Assembly: GCF_900111405.1 (NCBI RefSeq)
Contig: NZ_FOHJ01000004.1
Coordinates: 124,001 to 188,000 of the forward strand
DNA: 64,000 nucleotides
Direction: 5' to 3'
Source of the DNA: Salinibacillus kushneri
GTDB lineage: Bacteria > Bacillota > Bacilli > Bacillales > Alkalibacillaceae
Shown piece by piece: positions 54,460 through 63,438 of the stretch (position 1 is its first letter; the number at the start of each line of letters is the position of its first letter). The notes beneath the pieces are model-generated. The model saw only the letters and a list, made by a program, of their open reading frames with translations. It made no database searches and was not told the origin of the DNA. A program made the translations under genes and the position numbers.

Positions 54460-55080
54460 ATGAAACGAGAGATACATGCCATTTCGACGGGAAGGCAGTC
54501 CATAGAAAGCCTCACAACCATCGTAGAAGAGATTCATCCTTTTGTTGATGCAATACATATTCGGGAAAAATCCAAAACGGCTTCGGAAATCTATCAAATT
54601 GTACAAAAACTACTAGAGAATGAGGTCCCACTAGACAAAATAATCATAAATGACCGTGTTGACATTGCTTATGTCTGCAAAGTTCAAGGGATACACCTTG
54701 CCCATCATTCCCTTCCTGTTTATGCTGTAAAAAATGAATTTCCAGGCTTACGCATTGGGTACTCCTGTCATTCACTAGTGGAAGCGAGGAAAGCTGAAAA
54801 AGAGGGAGCAGATTATCTATTCTTCGGCCATGTATACGCAACGACATCAAAACCAGGACTTCCACCAAAAGGACTCAAACAATTAAAGAACATTTGCAGA
54901 GGTGTAAATGTGCCCGTCCTAGCAATTGGTGGGGTAAAGCCTTCCAATATACCAGATATCCTTCAAACGGGAGCAAATGGCATTGTGTTAATGTCAGGGA
55001 TTTTTGAAGCAGAAGATCCTAAAGGGGCCGCAAATGATTTGGTCAAAAAAGTAAACAAGGGAACAGGGGGATATACATGA
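54460..55080 (+). CDS. tenI: Thiazole tautomerase
   Basis: A 206-residue (beta/alpha)8 protein related to thiamine phosphate synthase. It keeps IHLAHHSLPV and SCHSLVEARKAEKEGADYLF, then FGHVYATTSKPGLPPKG and VPVLAIGGVKPSN, a TenI rather than ThiE pattern, with the His of GHVY. It aromatises the thiazole phosphate carboxylate. ATG 54460 has AAGGAG 6 bases upstream; the ATG at 54442 does not. It overlaps thiO by 4 bp. Confidence 0.88.
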   Translation: MKREIHAISTGRQSIESLTTIVEEIHPFVDAIHIREKSKTASEIYQIVQKLLENEVPLDKIIINDRVDIAYVCKVQGIHLAHHSLPVYAVKNEFPGLRIGYSCHSLVEARKAEKEGADYLFFGHVYATTSKPGLPPKGLKQLKNICRGVNVPVLAIGGVKPSNIPDILQTGANGIVLMSGIFEAEDPKGAANDLVKKVNKGTGGYT

Positions 55081-56201
55081 CAAACCAATATGATGTGATT
55101 GTGGTAGGCGGGGGTGTTATGGGTGGTTCCACGGCGTTTCAGTTAGCGAAGCGGGGGTATAAAATATTACTTTTAGAAAAAGAGCAAATAGGGGGAAAAG
55201 CCTCTTCATCTGCAGCGGGCATGATTGGCGCTCAAGTAGAGTTACATGCGGATAATCCGATGTTTCAATTGGCCAGAGAAAGTCGTAAACAATTCCCTGC
55301 TTTAGCTAATGAAATTAAAGAATTAACAGGGATTGATATTGAATATAGAAAAAACGGGATGTTTAAAGTCGCTTTAACAAAAGAAGAACAAAGAGAATAT
55401 CAGCAAGTGATTGAGACTCAGAATCGATTAGGCGAACAGGCGGATTGGATTCCGGCTGAAGAAATCCCAAAACATGAACCCCTTTTATCCGATCATCTTT
55501 TAGGAGCCATGTACGTTAAAGGGGATGGGCAAGTATCTGCACCGGACTTAACCAAGGGTTTGTTAAAATCGGCTGCTGCTTTGAACACAAATATTAAGGA
55601 ATATTGTGAAGTGAAATCTTTTTTGCAAGAACAAGATCAAATCATTGGTGTGTCAACAAGTGAGGGCAACTTTTACAGCCAATATGTTGTTGTGACTGCC
55701 GGTGCCTGGACGACTCAGCTGATTCATGAATCAGGTATTGATCTAAAAGGCTATCCAGTGAAGGGTGAATGTTTTTCTGTCATTACCCACAAACCGCTCA
55801 TTTCCCGCACGATTTTCAGTGAGTCCTGTTATATTGTTCCGAAAAAGGGTGGACGATTGATCGTTGGAGCTACAGTTAAACCATATTCTTTCAGTCAGAA
55901 GATAACGGTTCAGGGAATTGCATATTTGTTGGATAAAGCCAAATCCATTTTACCGTCGATTGAAAAAGCCCAATGGGACAAAACATGGGCTGGTATTCGT
56001 CCGCAATCGGTGGATGGTTTACCCTATTTAGGGGAACATCCCGACTATCAAAATCTATTCATTGCCAATGGTCATTTTCGAAATGGCATTCTGCTCTCTC
56101 CGATTACAGGATTAATCATGGCTGATCTGATAGAAGGTAATAAGCCAACTATTGATGTCGATCCATTTCGAATTGACAGGATGTTTCAGCAAGTTAAGTA
56201 A
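55077..56201 (+). CDS. thiO: Glycine oxidase
   Basis: A 374-residue FAD-dependent amine oxidase: FAD motif VIVVGGGVMGGSTAFQLAKR near the N-terminus, ASSAAGMIGAQVELHADNPM, and WAGIRPQSVDGLPYLG plus HFRNGILLSPITG at the C-terminus, all ThiO features. It oxidises glycine to iminoglycine for thiazole synthesis. Its ATG overlaps the tenI stop (ATGA). Confidence 0.93.
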   Translation: MTNQYDVIVVGGGVMGGSTAFQLAKRGYKILLLEKEQIGGKASSSAAGMIGAQVELHADNPMFQLARESRKQFPALANEIKELTGIDIEYRKNGMFKVALTKEEQREYQQVIETQNRLGEQADWIPAEEIPKHEPLLSDHLLGAMYVKGDGQVSAPDLTKGLLKSAAALNTNIKEYCEVKSFLQEQDQIIGVSTSEGNFYSQYVVVTAGAWTTQLIHESGIDLKGYPVKGECFSVITHKPLISRTIFSESCYIVPKKGGRLIVGATVKPYSFSQKITVQGIAYLLDKAKSILPSIEKAQWDKTWAGIRPQSVDGLPYLGEHPDYQNLFIANGHFRNGILLSPITGLIMADLIEGNKPTIDVDPFRIDRMFQQVK

Positions 56202-56213
56202 GGAGGGGATTAT

Positions 56214-56414
56214 TTGAATCTATTGATTAATGGCGATTACGTGAATATCCCATCCCACATTCAATCGGTAGAAAGCCTATTAAATCATTTTAAGCTAGAT
56301 CAACAGATTGTTGTTGTAGAGCTTAATGGTACGATTCTTGAAAAAGACAAGCAGAATCAATACCTCACTGATGGGGATAAACTGGAACTAGTACATTTTG
56401 TAGGAGGCGGTTAA
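56214..56414 (+). CDS. thiS: Sulfur carrier protein ThiS
   Basis: A 66-residue ubiquitin-fold carrier that ends in the required C-terminal Gly-Gly (HFVGGG) to be adenylated by ThiF and thiocarboxylated. TTG start at 56214 with AAGGAGGGG upstream. It lies 12 bp after thiO and 1 bp before thiG. Confidence 0.92.
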   Translation: MNLLINGDYVNIPSHIQSVESLLNHFKLDQQIVVVELNGTILEKDKQNQYLTDGDKLELVHFVGGG

Positions 56415-56415
56415 T

Positions 56416-57183
56416 ATGTTAAGGATTGGTCCATATGAATTTACATCAAGGCTGTTATTGGGGACGGGGAAATATCCTGATTTTGATACTCAAAAAGAAG
56501 CTGTAAAGGTATCAGAAACTGAGATACTTACCTTCTCAGTGAGAAGAATGAATATATTCAAACCTGATCAGCCAGATTTTTTAGAAAAATTAAATGTAGA
56601 AAAATACCATTTACTACCTAATACAGCTGGTGCAAAAACAGCAGAAGAGGCTGTAAGAACAGCCAAGCTAGCCAAAGCCAGTGGATTGTGTGATATGATT
56701 AAGGTAGAAGTCATTGGGGATGAAAAGACATTGCTGCCTGATCCTATCGAAACTTTAAAGGCATCTGAAGAGCTACTGAAAGAAGGTTTTATTGTCTTAC
56801 CTTACACTTCAGATGATGTGATGTTAGCTCAACGACTTGAAGAGATGGGCTGTCACGCCATTATGCCAGGTGCCTCTCCAATTGGTTCTGGGCAGGGGAT
56901 CATCAACCCATTATATTTAAGCTTGATTATGGAAAAAGCAAATGTTCCTGTTATTGTAGATGCAGGAATTGGCGGTCCTAGGGATGCAGCTTCAGCGATG
57001 GAACTTGGAGCAGACGGAGTTCTGTTAAACACGGCAGTATCAGGAGCGGATAACCCTGTAAAAATGGCAAAAGCGATGAAACTTGCTATAGAAGCTGGAC
57101 GTTTAGGGTATGAAGCAGGGCGCATTCCTAGAAAACGATATGCAACAGCAAGCAGTCCAACAGAAGGGATGAGTATTGGGTGA
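56416..57183 (+). CDS. thiG: Thiazole synthase
   Basis: A 255-residue TIM barrel with the ThiG landmarks [33 protein letters not shown], the Lys of [16 protein letters not shown] that forms the imine with DXP, and [15 protein letters not shown]. It condenses 1-deoxyxylulose phosphate, iminoglycine and ThiS-thiocarboxylate. GGAGGCGG lies just before ATG 56416. Confidence 0.95.
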   Translation: MLRIGPYEFTSRLLLGTGKYPDFDTQKEAVKVSETEILTFSVRRMNIFKPDQPDFLEKLNVEKYHLLPNTAGAKTAEEAVRTAKLAKASGLCDMIKVEVIGDEKTLLPDPIETLKASEELLKEGFIVLPYTSDDVMLAQRLEEMGCHAIMPGASPIGSGQGIINPLYLSLIMEKANVPVIVDAGIGGPRDAASAMELGADGVLLNTAVSGADNPVKMAKAMKLAIEAGRLGYEAGRIPRKRYATASSPTEGMSIG

Positions 57184-58202
57184 CTGAACGATATTCGCGT
57201 CAGGAAATTTTTACCCCAATAGGGAAAGCAGGTCAGGAAAAAATTCGAAAAAAACACGTACTTGTCATTGGTGCTGGTGCACTTGGAACAGCCAGTGCTG
57301 AAGCTTTAGTTCGTGCAGGTGTAGGAAAACTAACCATCGTTGACCGGGATTATGTAGAATGGAGCAACTTACAACGGCAGCAGCTTTATGAAGAGAAAGA
57401 TGCGGAAGATCGATTACCAAAAGCCATTGCAGCTGAAAAACACTTAAAACGAATGAATTCTGATGTTGAAATAAAAGCACATATCATGGACGTTTCTCCA
57501 GAAGAACTCGAACAATTACTTGAACATAATGTTGATTTAATCATGGATGCAACGGATAATTTTGATATTCGCATGATGATTAATGATATATCGCAAAAAA
57601 AGCAAATACCCTGGATTTATGGTGCATGTGTAGGGAGTTATGGGATAAGTTATACGATTTTACCTGGAGAAACACCTTGTCTGCACTGCCTGCTTGACAA
57701 CGTCCCAATGAGTGGGATGACCTGCGATACGGCAGGTATCATTAGTCCGGCTGTTCATATGGTGGTTTCCTACCAGGTCACAGAAGCTATGAAAATACTT
57801 GTAGAAGATTATTCTGCTCTCAGAAAAAAATTAGTCTCTTTTGATTTATGGCATAATCAGCATACTTCGATTAATGTCGATAAATTAAAAAAGGATAGTT
57901 GTTTATCCTGTGGGAAGGAGCCAACTTATCCCAACTTATCCTATGAAAATCTTACAAAATCAGCCGTTTTGTGCGGTAGGGATACGGTTCAAATTCGTCC
58001 TTCTGTAAAAACGGAACGAAACCTAGATGATTTATATAATCGTATAGCTGATCATGTAGAAATTCAGGCAAAAAACCCTTATCTATTATCTATAATAAAG
58101 GATAACCATAGAATCGTATTGTTTAAGGATGGCCGTGTCCTTATTCATGGAACAAAGGATATCAAGGAAGCTAAGAGTATTTATTATCGATATTTAGGAT
58201 AA
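57180..58202 (+). CDS. thiF: ThiS adenylyltransferase (ThiF/MoeB/HesA family)
   Basis: A 340-residue E1-like enzyme. ATP-binding [20 protein letters not shown], catalytic region [18 protein letters not shown], and a zinc site from CLHCLL and CLSCGKE. The C-terminal 85 residues ([15 protein letters not shown] onward) are the extension common in Bacillaceae ThiF/MoeB. It activates ThiS; it may also serve MoaD. GTG start at 57180 overlaps thiG by 4 bp. Last gene of the TPP-controlled operon. Confidence 0.9.
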   Translation: MTERYSRQEIFTPIGKAGQEKIRKKHVLVIGAGALGTASAEALVRAGVGKLTIVDRDYVEWSNLQRQQLYEEKDAEDRLPKAIAAEKHLKRMNSDVEIKAHIMDVSPEELEQLLEHNVDLIMDATDNFDIRMMINDISQKKQIPWIYGACVGSYGISYTILPGETPCLHCLLDNVPMSGMTCDTAGIISPAVHMVVSYQVTEAMKILVEDYSALRKKLVSFDLWHNQHTSINVDKLKKDSCLSCGKEPTYPNLSYENLTKSAVLCGRDTVQIRPSVKTERNLDDLYNRIADHVEIQAKNPYLLSIIKDNHRIVLFKDGRVLIHGTKDIKEAKSIYYRYLG

Positions 58203-58536
58203 TTTGACGGTTTCAATCAAACGTTTGTTTGAATTTGTCGAAAAAGATTTGCAAAGGAGTCAGAAGATCAAAAAGTAATCTATCACAAGTACAATATAGC
58301 ATGTATTAACAAACGAAAATCCCCTTAAATTAGGGGATTTTCTTTAGGTGGGTAGTTCTAATTCGATCTTATAAAGAAGTATTACGTTTACAAGGTGAAT
58401 CGATTTTAACCTATTTCTAACAGGTTAATAAGCCCTTTCCTCTAATTCTTTAATGGGCAGTTAGTGTTTTCTGAATTTCCATAAGTGGTACATATAGAAA
58501 GGATCCACCTTGTATAAGAATAATAAATAACGATTA
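58203..58536. other. Intergenic region behind thiF with a terminator
   Basis: GAAAATCCCC (58315-58324) and GGGGATTTTC (58333-58342) form an intrinsic terminator that could serve the thi operon from about 110 bp downstream or end the minus-strand gene at 58537. The remainder shows nothing recognisable. Confidence 0.5.
58315..58345. terminator. Intrinsic terminator
   Basis: A perfect 10-bp stem, GAAAATCCCC (58315-58324) with GGGGATTTTC (58333-58342), flanked by A-rich and T-rich sequence, so bidirectional. Confidence 0.75.
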
Positions 58537-58668
58537 CTAGTACTTACTTTGCTTATAAAATTCAATTAATTCTTGTACGGAAGAAAATATTTCTGTGAAC
58601 TGAAATGTAAACAATGATAATGCGGATAGCGAAAAGAACACGATAGGGATATAACGTAACCAATGCAT
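58537..58668 (-). CDS. Small membrane protein (43 aa), unrecognised
   Basis: On the minus strand ATG (58666-58668) is preceded by GGGGTGATAA. The product is 43 residues: MHWLRYIPIV then a hydrophobic helix up to about residue 22, then an amphipathic C-terminal part (SSVQELIEFYKQSKY). One membrane anchor with the tail outside or along the surface. The good ribosome site and length make it a likely real gene in an otherwise empty 840-bp region. Confidence 0.6.
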   Translation of the reverse strand: MHWLRYIPIVFFSLSALSLFTFQFTEIFSSVQELIEFYKQSKY

Positions 58669-59042
58669 ATTTATCACCCCATTACATAATTTTATAACTG
58701 AAAATGAAGGTTATAATCACAAAATTCAATACAATCTATATTTATGGTAATACGAAACTAAATATCATTCAATAAATTAACACATTCCTTAGAATTTTTA
58801 CTGGAAGGGTTATGCTTACAAGTAATAATAAAATTATTGGCTCCCAGTACCTATCTAAAATGTATTTTATAGTAAAATGGGATCGATCCTTTCTCTTGAA
58901 ATTTTCAGCAAAAAAGATTTAACTTCTTCGCTTCTTGCGCTACTTTAAAAGTAGTGTTTTTTATTTATATATAACTTTTTGAAACTTATATCACTTCTGA
59001 ATTCTCTAATGATTGACGTATTAATCAGAAAGGAGGCAGGTA
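58669..59042. other. Intergenic region upstream of the sigma factor gene
   Basis: About 370 AT-rich bases. CTACTTT/AAAGTAG with TGTTTTTT (58940-58962) is a weak terminator-like hairpin. TGAAAC at 58980-58985 is a possible ECF-type -35 element, hinting at autoregulation of the sigma gene, but I cannot identify a matching -10. Confidence 0.4.
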
Positions 59043-59579
59043 ATGGACGTAATAAAAGAAGTAAAAAAAGCACGAAAAGGACATAAAGCAGCCTTTGAAA
59101 AGCTCATTTTCGAGCATGAAAAAGTAATGTACAGGGTTGCAAAATCCATATTAAAAAAAGATGAGGATTGTGCAGATGTGATTCAGGAAGCCATAATAAA
59201 AGCCTTTACAAACATCCAACAACTAAAGGAACCTCATTATTTTAAAACCTGGCTTATACGAATTGTGATGAATGAATGTTATGCTGTTTTGCGAAAGAGA
59301 AAGAAAATCATTGATATATATGAATTGGATAGCGCTACAGAAGATTCAGGTTATCGTTCTGTTGAGCTTAAACTGCTGTTTAACCAGTTACCTCATAATC
59401 AGGCTGAAATATTATCACTTTTTTACATAAAGGATCTTAGTATTAAAGAGATTGCTGAAATCCTTAAAATCCCTGAAAATACAGCGAAAACCAAAATAAG
59501 GCGGTCAAGAAATTATCTGCGCCATCTGTTAACTCAAAAGGAGGGAGATTCAGATTGGACAAGTGGGAGAATGAAATAA
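59043..59579 (+). CDS. RNA polymerase sigma factor, ECF-like
   Basis: A 178-residue sigma-70 family protein. Region 2 (about 15-85) includes HKAAFEKLIFEHEKVMYRVA and DVIQEAIIKAFTNIQQLKEP; region 4 (about 115-170) has LSLFYIKDLSIKEIAEILKI and ENTAKTKIRRSRNYLRHLL. No region 3, so ECF/SigV-SigM-like. AAAGGAGG precedes ATG 59043. The overlapping next gene is its anti-sigma factor, so it probably responds to envelope stress. Confidence 0.9.
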   Translation: MDVIKEVKKARKGHKAAFEKLIFEHEKVMYRVAKSILKKDEDCADVIQEAIIKAFTNIQQLKEPHYFKTWLIRIVMNECYAVLRKRKKIIDIYELDSATEDSGYRSVELKLLFNQLPHNQAEILSLFYIKDLSIKEIAEILKIPENTAKTKIRRSRNYLRHLLTQKEGDSDWTSGRMK

Positions 59580-60892
59580 AAAAAATGCATAATGAAGAAG
59601 TACCTAAGGTTGTGCAGAAGCGTATGCAGGAGACCGTAAAATCACTTCCAGAGCGTAATAACATGAAAAAATGGAGATATTTAGCTATTTCTGCAGTTCT
59701 AAGTCTTTGCATTATGAGTGGGATGTCTTATTTAAGTCCTGCATTTGCTCAAACGCTGAAGTCTATTCCCGTTATTGGTTCTGTAGCAGAGTATATTGGT
59801 GATTTAGGTATGAAAAACGGGTATGAGAAAGGAGTTGGAGTGTCACTTCAGGAAGAATCTGAACTAGATAATAAATCCGAAATTTTTACCGATGACTTTA
59901 TTGACTCCGTAAAATTTACAGAAAGTTACTTTGATGGAACGAGTATATACTTGGGATTTTTGCTTAGAACAGAAGATATAGACCGTTCCCAAATCGACAA
60001 AAATGATTTGATCAAAAATCTTCGTTTCAGTGGAATTACTATCAACGGAACTCGATCTGGTTATGCAGGTGGTGTAAAAGATTTACAGAGAATAACAGAG
60101 AATACGTATGCAGGTGCATTTAAATTTAACATGATCAACAACCAGCAAGTAACAAGTCCCTTTAAGTTAGGATTCCATCTGCAGGATACATTAATTGATA
60201 TAAAAGTTCAACAAAGTGGGGAAATAGAAAGATATCCAATAACGGTGTCAAGTGAGAACCAGTCTCTAGAGTTAAATTTTAAAGAAGTTTCCTTTACTCC
60301 TTTGATGACGAAAATATCTATTGAATCAATTACGGATAAAACCAGTCAGCAACCACTACCTCGATATCATTTACTAGTTCAGGATGAAGCAGGTAGAGTA
60401 TTAAAGCAAATTGATATGCTACACCAGGCCGATGGTACTCAACTATTGGATAATGGGGAGAAATCTGTTTATGATTTTCATTTTGAGCCAATAGATGAGG
60501 TTCCACAATCCTTAACGGTTATCCCGTATACCCGTTCAGATAATGAGGGAGAAGCAACCGTTCATCGTGATTCCTGGAATGGAACTTCTTTAACATTATC
60601 GCAGGGACCAATGGGAAACATCATAATTCAAAATGTAGTTAGAAAAGATGATAATGTAACAATCAGATTCAAAACAACAGGAAAAAATCCATTTCATCAA
60701 ATGGAATACTTTAATATAGAAGATAATGAAGGAAATAACTTTGAATATCTCACACCTAATCGAATGGGGAAACAAACATTTGAACAAACCTATTTAGATT
60801 TTCCTAAGAATTCAAAAGTACATTTCCGTGTAACCGAACAAGATGAGCATCGTTATTTAACGGATTTAAAAGCTAGTTTACCAATTAAATAA
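59555..60892 (+). CDS. Anti-sigma factor with DUF4179 domain (and DUF5643-like C-terminus)
   Basis: A 445-residue protein. A short cytoplasmic anti-sigma part (1-35) is followed by one membrane helix (about 40-60) and a DUF4179 ectodomain (PAFAQTLKSIPVIGSVAEYI), then beta-rich repeats to the end. DUF4179 proteins are paired with ECF sigma factors and hold them at the membrane until a signal frees them. TTG start at 59555, with AAAGGAGGGAG upstream, lies 25 bp inside the sigma gene, so synthesis is coupled. Confidence 0.85.
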   Translation: MDKWENEIKKMHNEEVPKVVQKRMQETVKSLPERNNMKKWRYLAISAVLSLCIMSGMSYLSPAFAQTLKSIPVIGSVAEYIGDLGMKNGYEKGVGVSLQEESELDNKSEIFTDDFIDSVKFTESYFDGTSIYLGFLLRTEDIDRSQIDKNDLIKNLRFSGITINGTRSGYAGGVKDLQRITENTYAGAFKFNMINNQQVTSPFKLGFHLQDTLIDIKVQQSGEIERYPITVSSENQSLELNFKEVSFTPLMTKISIESITDKTSQQPLPRYHLLVQDEAGRVLKQIDMLHQADGTQLLDNGEKSVYDFHFEPIDEVPQSLTVIPYTRSDNEGEATVHRDSWNGTSLTLSQGPMGNIIIQNVVRKDDNVTIRFKTTGKNPFHQMEYFNIEDNEGNNFEYLTPNRMGKQTFEQTYLDFPKNSKVHFRVTEQDEHRYLTDLKASLPIK

Positions 60893-61029
60893 GGAGATTT
60901 CTATTTTTTATTGTCAATCAACTATTTATCAGAAAATTTAAATTAGTAAAACATTTCGCCAAGTTGTTTACTTTTGGAATTCGAACCGCTAAACTTCAGT
61001 GTGGATACAAAAAATAGGGGGTACAATTA

Positions 61030-61590
61030 ATGAAAAAATTATTTTTGCTTTTAAGTCTTACACTTGCTTTAGTGGTAGCTACTGCGTGCGGCAGTAATGA
61101 TGAAAATACATCAGAGACAAGCAACGCTTCTGAGACGAATGAAACTTCTGAAGATAATTCAACTGAAGGAGAAAGCGATGACAAAGCTGCATTACTTAAG
61201 AACCATGTCGAATTAGCGAATACGCTTCGTTCACAGTATTCAGCTATCAATGACTATATTGCAGCATTAGATGAAGAAGATACAGATGAAGAAACCTTAG
61301 AAACATTAAAAAACGATGCCATTACTGCTGCAGAAGAAGCAATTAACACCTTAGATTCTTATGAGCTTGTCCAAACTGATAAACTTACTGATGAAACTGC
61401 ATCCACTTTTGAGGAAGCAATTGGTGATGTTAAAGGGGCATTTGAAGCTTATAAGTCCGATTTAGAAGCTGATTCTAATGATTTTACAGCAGCAGAAGAT
61501 AAGCTTTCTACTTACAGTGAAAAAGTTACACCATTATTTGAAGATGCGGGTCTAAGCAGCACTCCTGACTTAGCAAGTGAACTTCAATAA
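61030..61590 (+). CDS. Lipoprotein of unknown function, acidic and helical
   Basis: A 186-residue protein with lipobox VATAC (Cys at about residue 20), a Ser/Thr/Glu-rich linker (about 21-52) and a helical domain (KAALLKNHVELANTLRSQYS and later acidic heptads). Strongly acidic, as is usual for exported proteins of halotolerant bacilli. AGGGGGTAC precedes ATG 61030. It follows the anti-sigma gene by 137 bp and might belong to that regulon. No family recognised. Confidence 0.75.
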   Translation: MKKLFLLLSLTLALVVATACGSNDENTSETSNASETNETSEDNSTEGESDDKAALLKNHVELANTLRSQYSAINDYIAALDEEDTDEETLETLKNDAITAAEEAINTLDSYELVQTDKLTDETASTFEEAIGDVKGAFEAYKSDLEADSNDFTAAEDKLSTYSEKVTPLFEDAGLSSTPDLASELQ

Positions 61591-61604
61591 TAGATTTTGA
61601 AGAA

Positions 61605-61640
61605 GAACAAGCCTTAATTTTTCAGGCTTGTTTTTCTTTT
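61605..61640. terminator. Convergent terminator between the lipoprotein and zinc-ribbon genes
   Basis: GAACAAGCCT (61605-61614) and AGGCTTGTTT (61624-61633), T-rich downstream; close to the 3' end of the minus-strand gene. Confidence 0.8.
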
Positions 61641-61895
61641 TTATAAATGTTTTTGTTGATATTCTGCATGTTTGATAAACGTATGTTCATCCTCAATTAA
61701 TCCGCATACTCCGCATTGCACTTTATAATCCGGACCATTATAAGCTACATGCATAACCCCTGTATCTTGATTTGTATATTGCTCAATTACTTCACCTGAT
61801 TGTGGGTCCAATTTAATCGGTGTAGCCACTTGTTCGATAAGGTTAAAACGTGATTTGTTCGTTTTACAATTTGGGCACAAATATGGACCAGTCAT
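61641..61895 (-). CDS. Small zinc-ribbon-like protein (84 aa), unrecognised
   Basis: Two CxxC pairs, [11 protein letters not shown] near residue 7 and [10 protein letters not shown] near residue 62, about 55 residues apart, suggest a zinc ribbon. Between them is a beta-rich stretch ([20 protein letters not shown]). The start is set at 61895 because TGGAGGT lies 7 bases upstream of this ATG; one five codons earlier has no site. Possibly a nucleic-acid-binding accessory protein, but I cannot name it. Confidence 0.65.
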   Translation of the reverse strand: MTGPYLCPNCKTNKSRFNLIEQVATPIKLDPQSGEVIEQYTNQDTGVMHVAYNGPDYKVQCGVCGLIEDEHTFIKHAEYQQKHL

Positions 61896-62080
61896 TTTAT
61901 CAACCTCCACAAGATATAATCCCCTAAATATTAGGTTTTATGTGTTACAATAATCAAGTATATTTAATGATGTTTACAACTCATGAAATAAGGAATCCTA
62001 TATTATAAGCATTTCAGTTGAAAGTAAAAGTAAGTTTTGTGAAAATAAGTAGGATTGCTTTCATAGAATGGAGGGATAAG

Positions 62081-63130
62081 ATGGCTGATAAAGAAATGAT
62101 AAAATTAACTTCTATGACCACAAAAGGTGGATGAGGATGCAAAATCGGTCCAGAAGACCTGTCGCAAGTTTTGCGGCATATACCAAAGTCCGAACCTAAT
62201 CCGAACCTGTTGGTAGGGTTGGATACTTCAGATGATGCTGGGGTGTATCAAATAAATGAAGAAACTGCATTAGTTCAGACACTTGATTACTTTACACCTA
62301 TTGTAGACGACCCATATATGTTTGGCCAAATTGCAGCAGCCAATGCTCTAAGTGATGTTTACGCAATGGGAGGAACGCCGATAACCGTAATGAATATTGT
62401 TGGCTTCCCAGTGAACAACTTAGACAAAAGTATTTTAGCAGATATTCTTGCTGGGTCCTCTGATAAAGTACGTGAATCAGGTGCTGCTTTAGCGGGTGGC
62501 CATTCTATTGATGACCAGGAACCAAAATTTGGTTTATCTGTCACAGGCACAGTACATCCTAAGAAAATTCTCGCCAATGTAGGTGCGAAACCAGGAGATA
62601 AGCTCATCCTGACAAAGCCTATTGGAGTTGGTATTTTAACAACAGCAATCAAGAGGGATTTGCTGGATAAGGAAACAACAGACCATGTGATGAAAGTGAT
62701 GGCTACCTTAAACAAGAAAGCACAAGAAGCTATGGAACCTTATAATGTTCATGCTTGTACAGATGTAACCGGTTTTGGTTTATTAGGACATGCAAGTGAA
62801 ATGGCAGAGGGCAGCCAAGTAGGTATGACTTTAAGATATAATCAAATTCCCATTCTACCTCAAACCAAAGAACTCGCCGAGCAAGGTGTAGTACCTGGTG
62901 GTTCTAAGAAGAATCATCAATGGTTGGCTGATCGGGTTGAATACAGTTCATCTATTAGTGAAGTTGAACAGATTATGCTTTGTGATGCTATTACTTCAGG
63001 AGGATTACTGATTGCTGCCCCTGAAGAGGATGCAAAAGCTATTCAGAATAAACTTGAAGATACAGACATACAATCAGCAATTATTGGGGAAGTAACAGAA
63101 TCAAATCCAGGAAGTATAAAAGTTATTTAA
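62081..63130 (+). CDS. selD: Selenide, water dikinase (selenophosphate synthetase) with selenocysteine at codon 18
   Basis: ATG 62081 (GGAGGGAT upstream) codes MADKEMIKLTSMTTKGG, then TGA at 62132-62134, then GCKIGPEDLSQVL and on to TAA at 63128-63130, 349 residues. In E. coli SelD the motif is GCGCK with catalytic Cys17; here it is GG-U-GCK, so the UGA falls exactly on the catalytic position. ATP-binding domain follows (LVGLDTSDDAGVY, then ALSDVYAMGG) and the C-terminal domain has TDVTGFGLLGHASEMA. It makes selenophosphate from selenide and ATP. Sec in SelD is known from other bacteria. A hairpin follows at bacterial SECIS distance. Confidence 0.93.
62161..62177 (+). promoter_or_regulatory. 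Candidate bacterial SECIS hairpin of selD
   Basis: GTCGCAA (62161-62167) pairs with TTGCGGC (62171-62177) using one G-U pair, leaving loop GTT with G first. The loop starts 33 nt after the UGA, within the bacterial range of 16-37. A smaller competing stem GGTC/GACC lies at 62147-62159. Confidence 0.6.
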
Positions 63131-63133
63131 ATA

Positions 63134-63412
63134 GAGGCTGGGACATGACAACGGTGCTTAAACCAAAGAAGAACCAAGAACGATTTTAGCGAAGAAAATA
63201 TATCTAGACTCCTCAATGTTCTCGTGTAAGGTGAAATCACCTAAGCCTTATTATCCTCCGGCGATAAGGTTTAGGTGAGACTTCACAGTAAAAAGACCAG
63301 TGGAGTCTCACCAACTCGATGAAATCGATGGAGAATTCTGTAGGGGCTATATGCTCCATCTACAATTTTGTTGAGATTTTTCTTGGATGATTGATAACTT
63401 TGTCCCAGCCTC
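63134..63412. repeat. Structured intergenic element with 12-bp terminal inverted repeats
   Basis: It begins GAGGCTGGGACA (63134-63145) and ends TGTCCCAGCCTC (63401-63412), exact inverted copies. Inside is a second long inverted repeat: GTGAAATCACCTAAGCCTTAT (63231-63251) against ATAAGGTTTAGGTGAGACTTCAC (63264-63286), plus AGACTCC/GGAGTCT pairs. Such GAGGCTGGGACA units are frequent in intergenic regions of Bacillales and look like MITE-type or transcript-folding repeats. It fills almost the entire gap between selD and the phnD-like gene. Confidence 0.7.
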
Positions 63413-63438
63413 ATTCTATGTGCAGGGAGTGATTGTGA

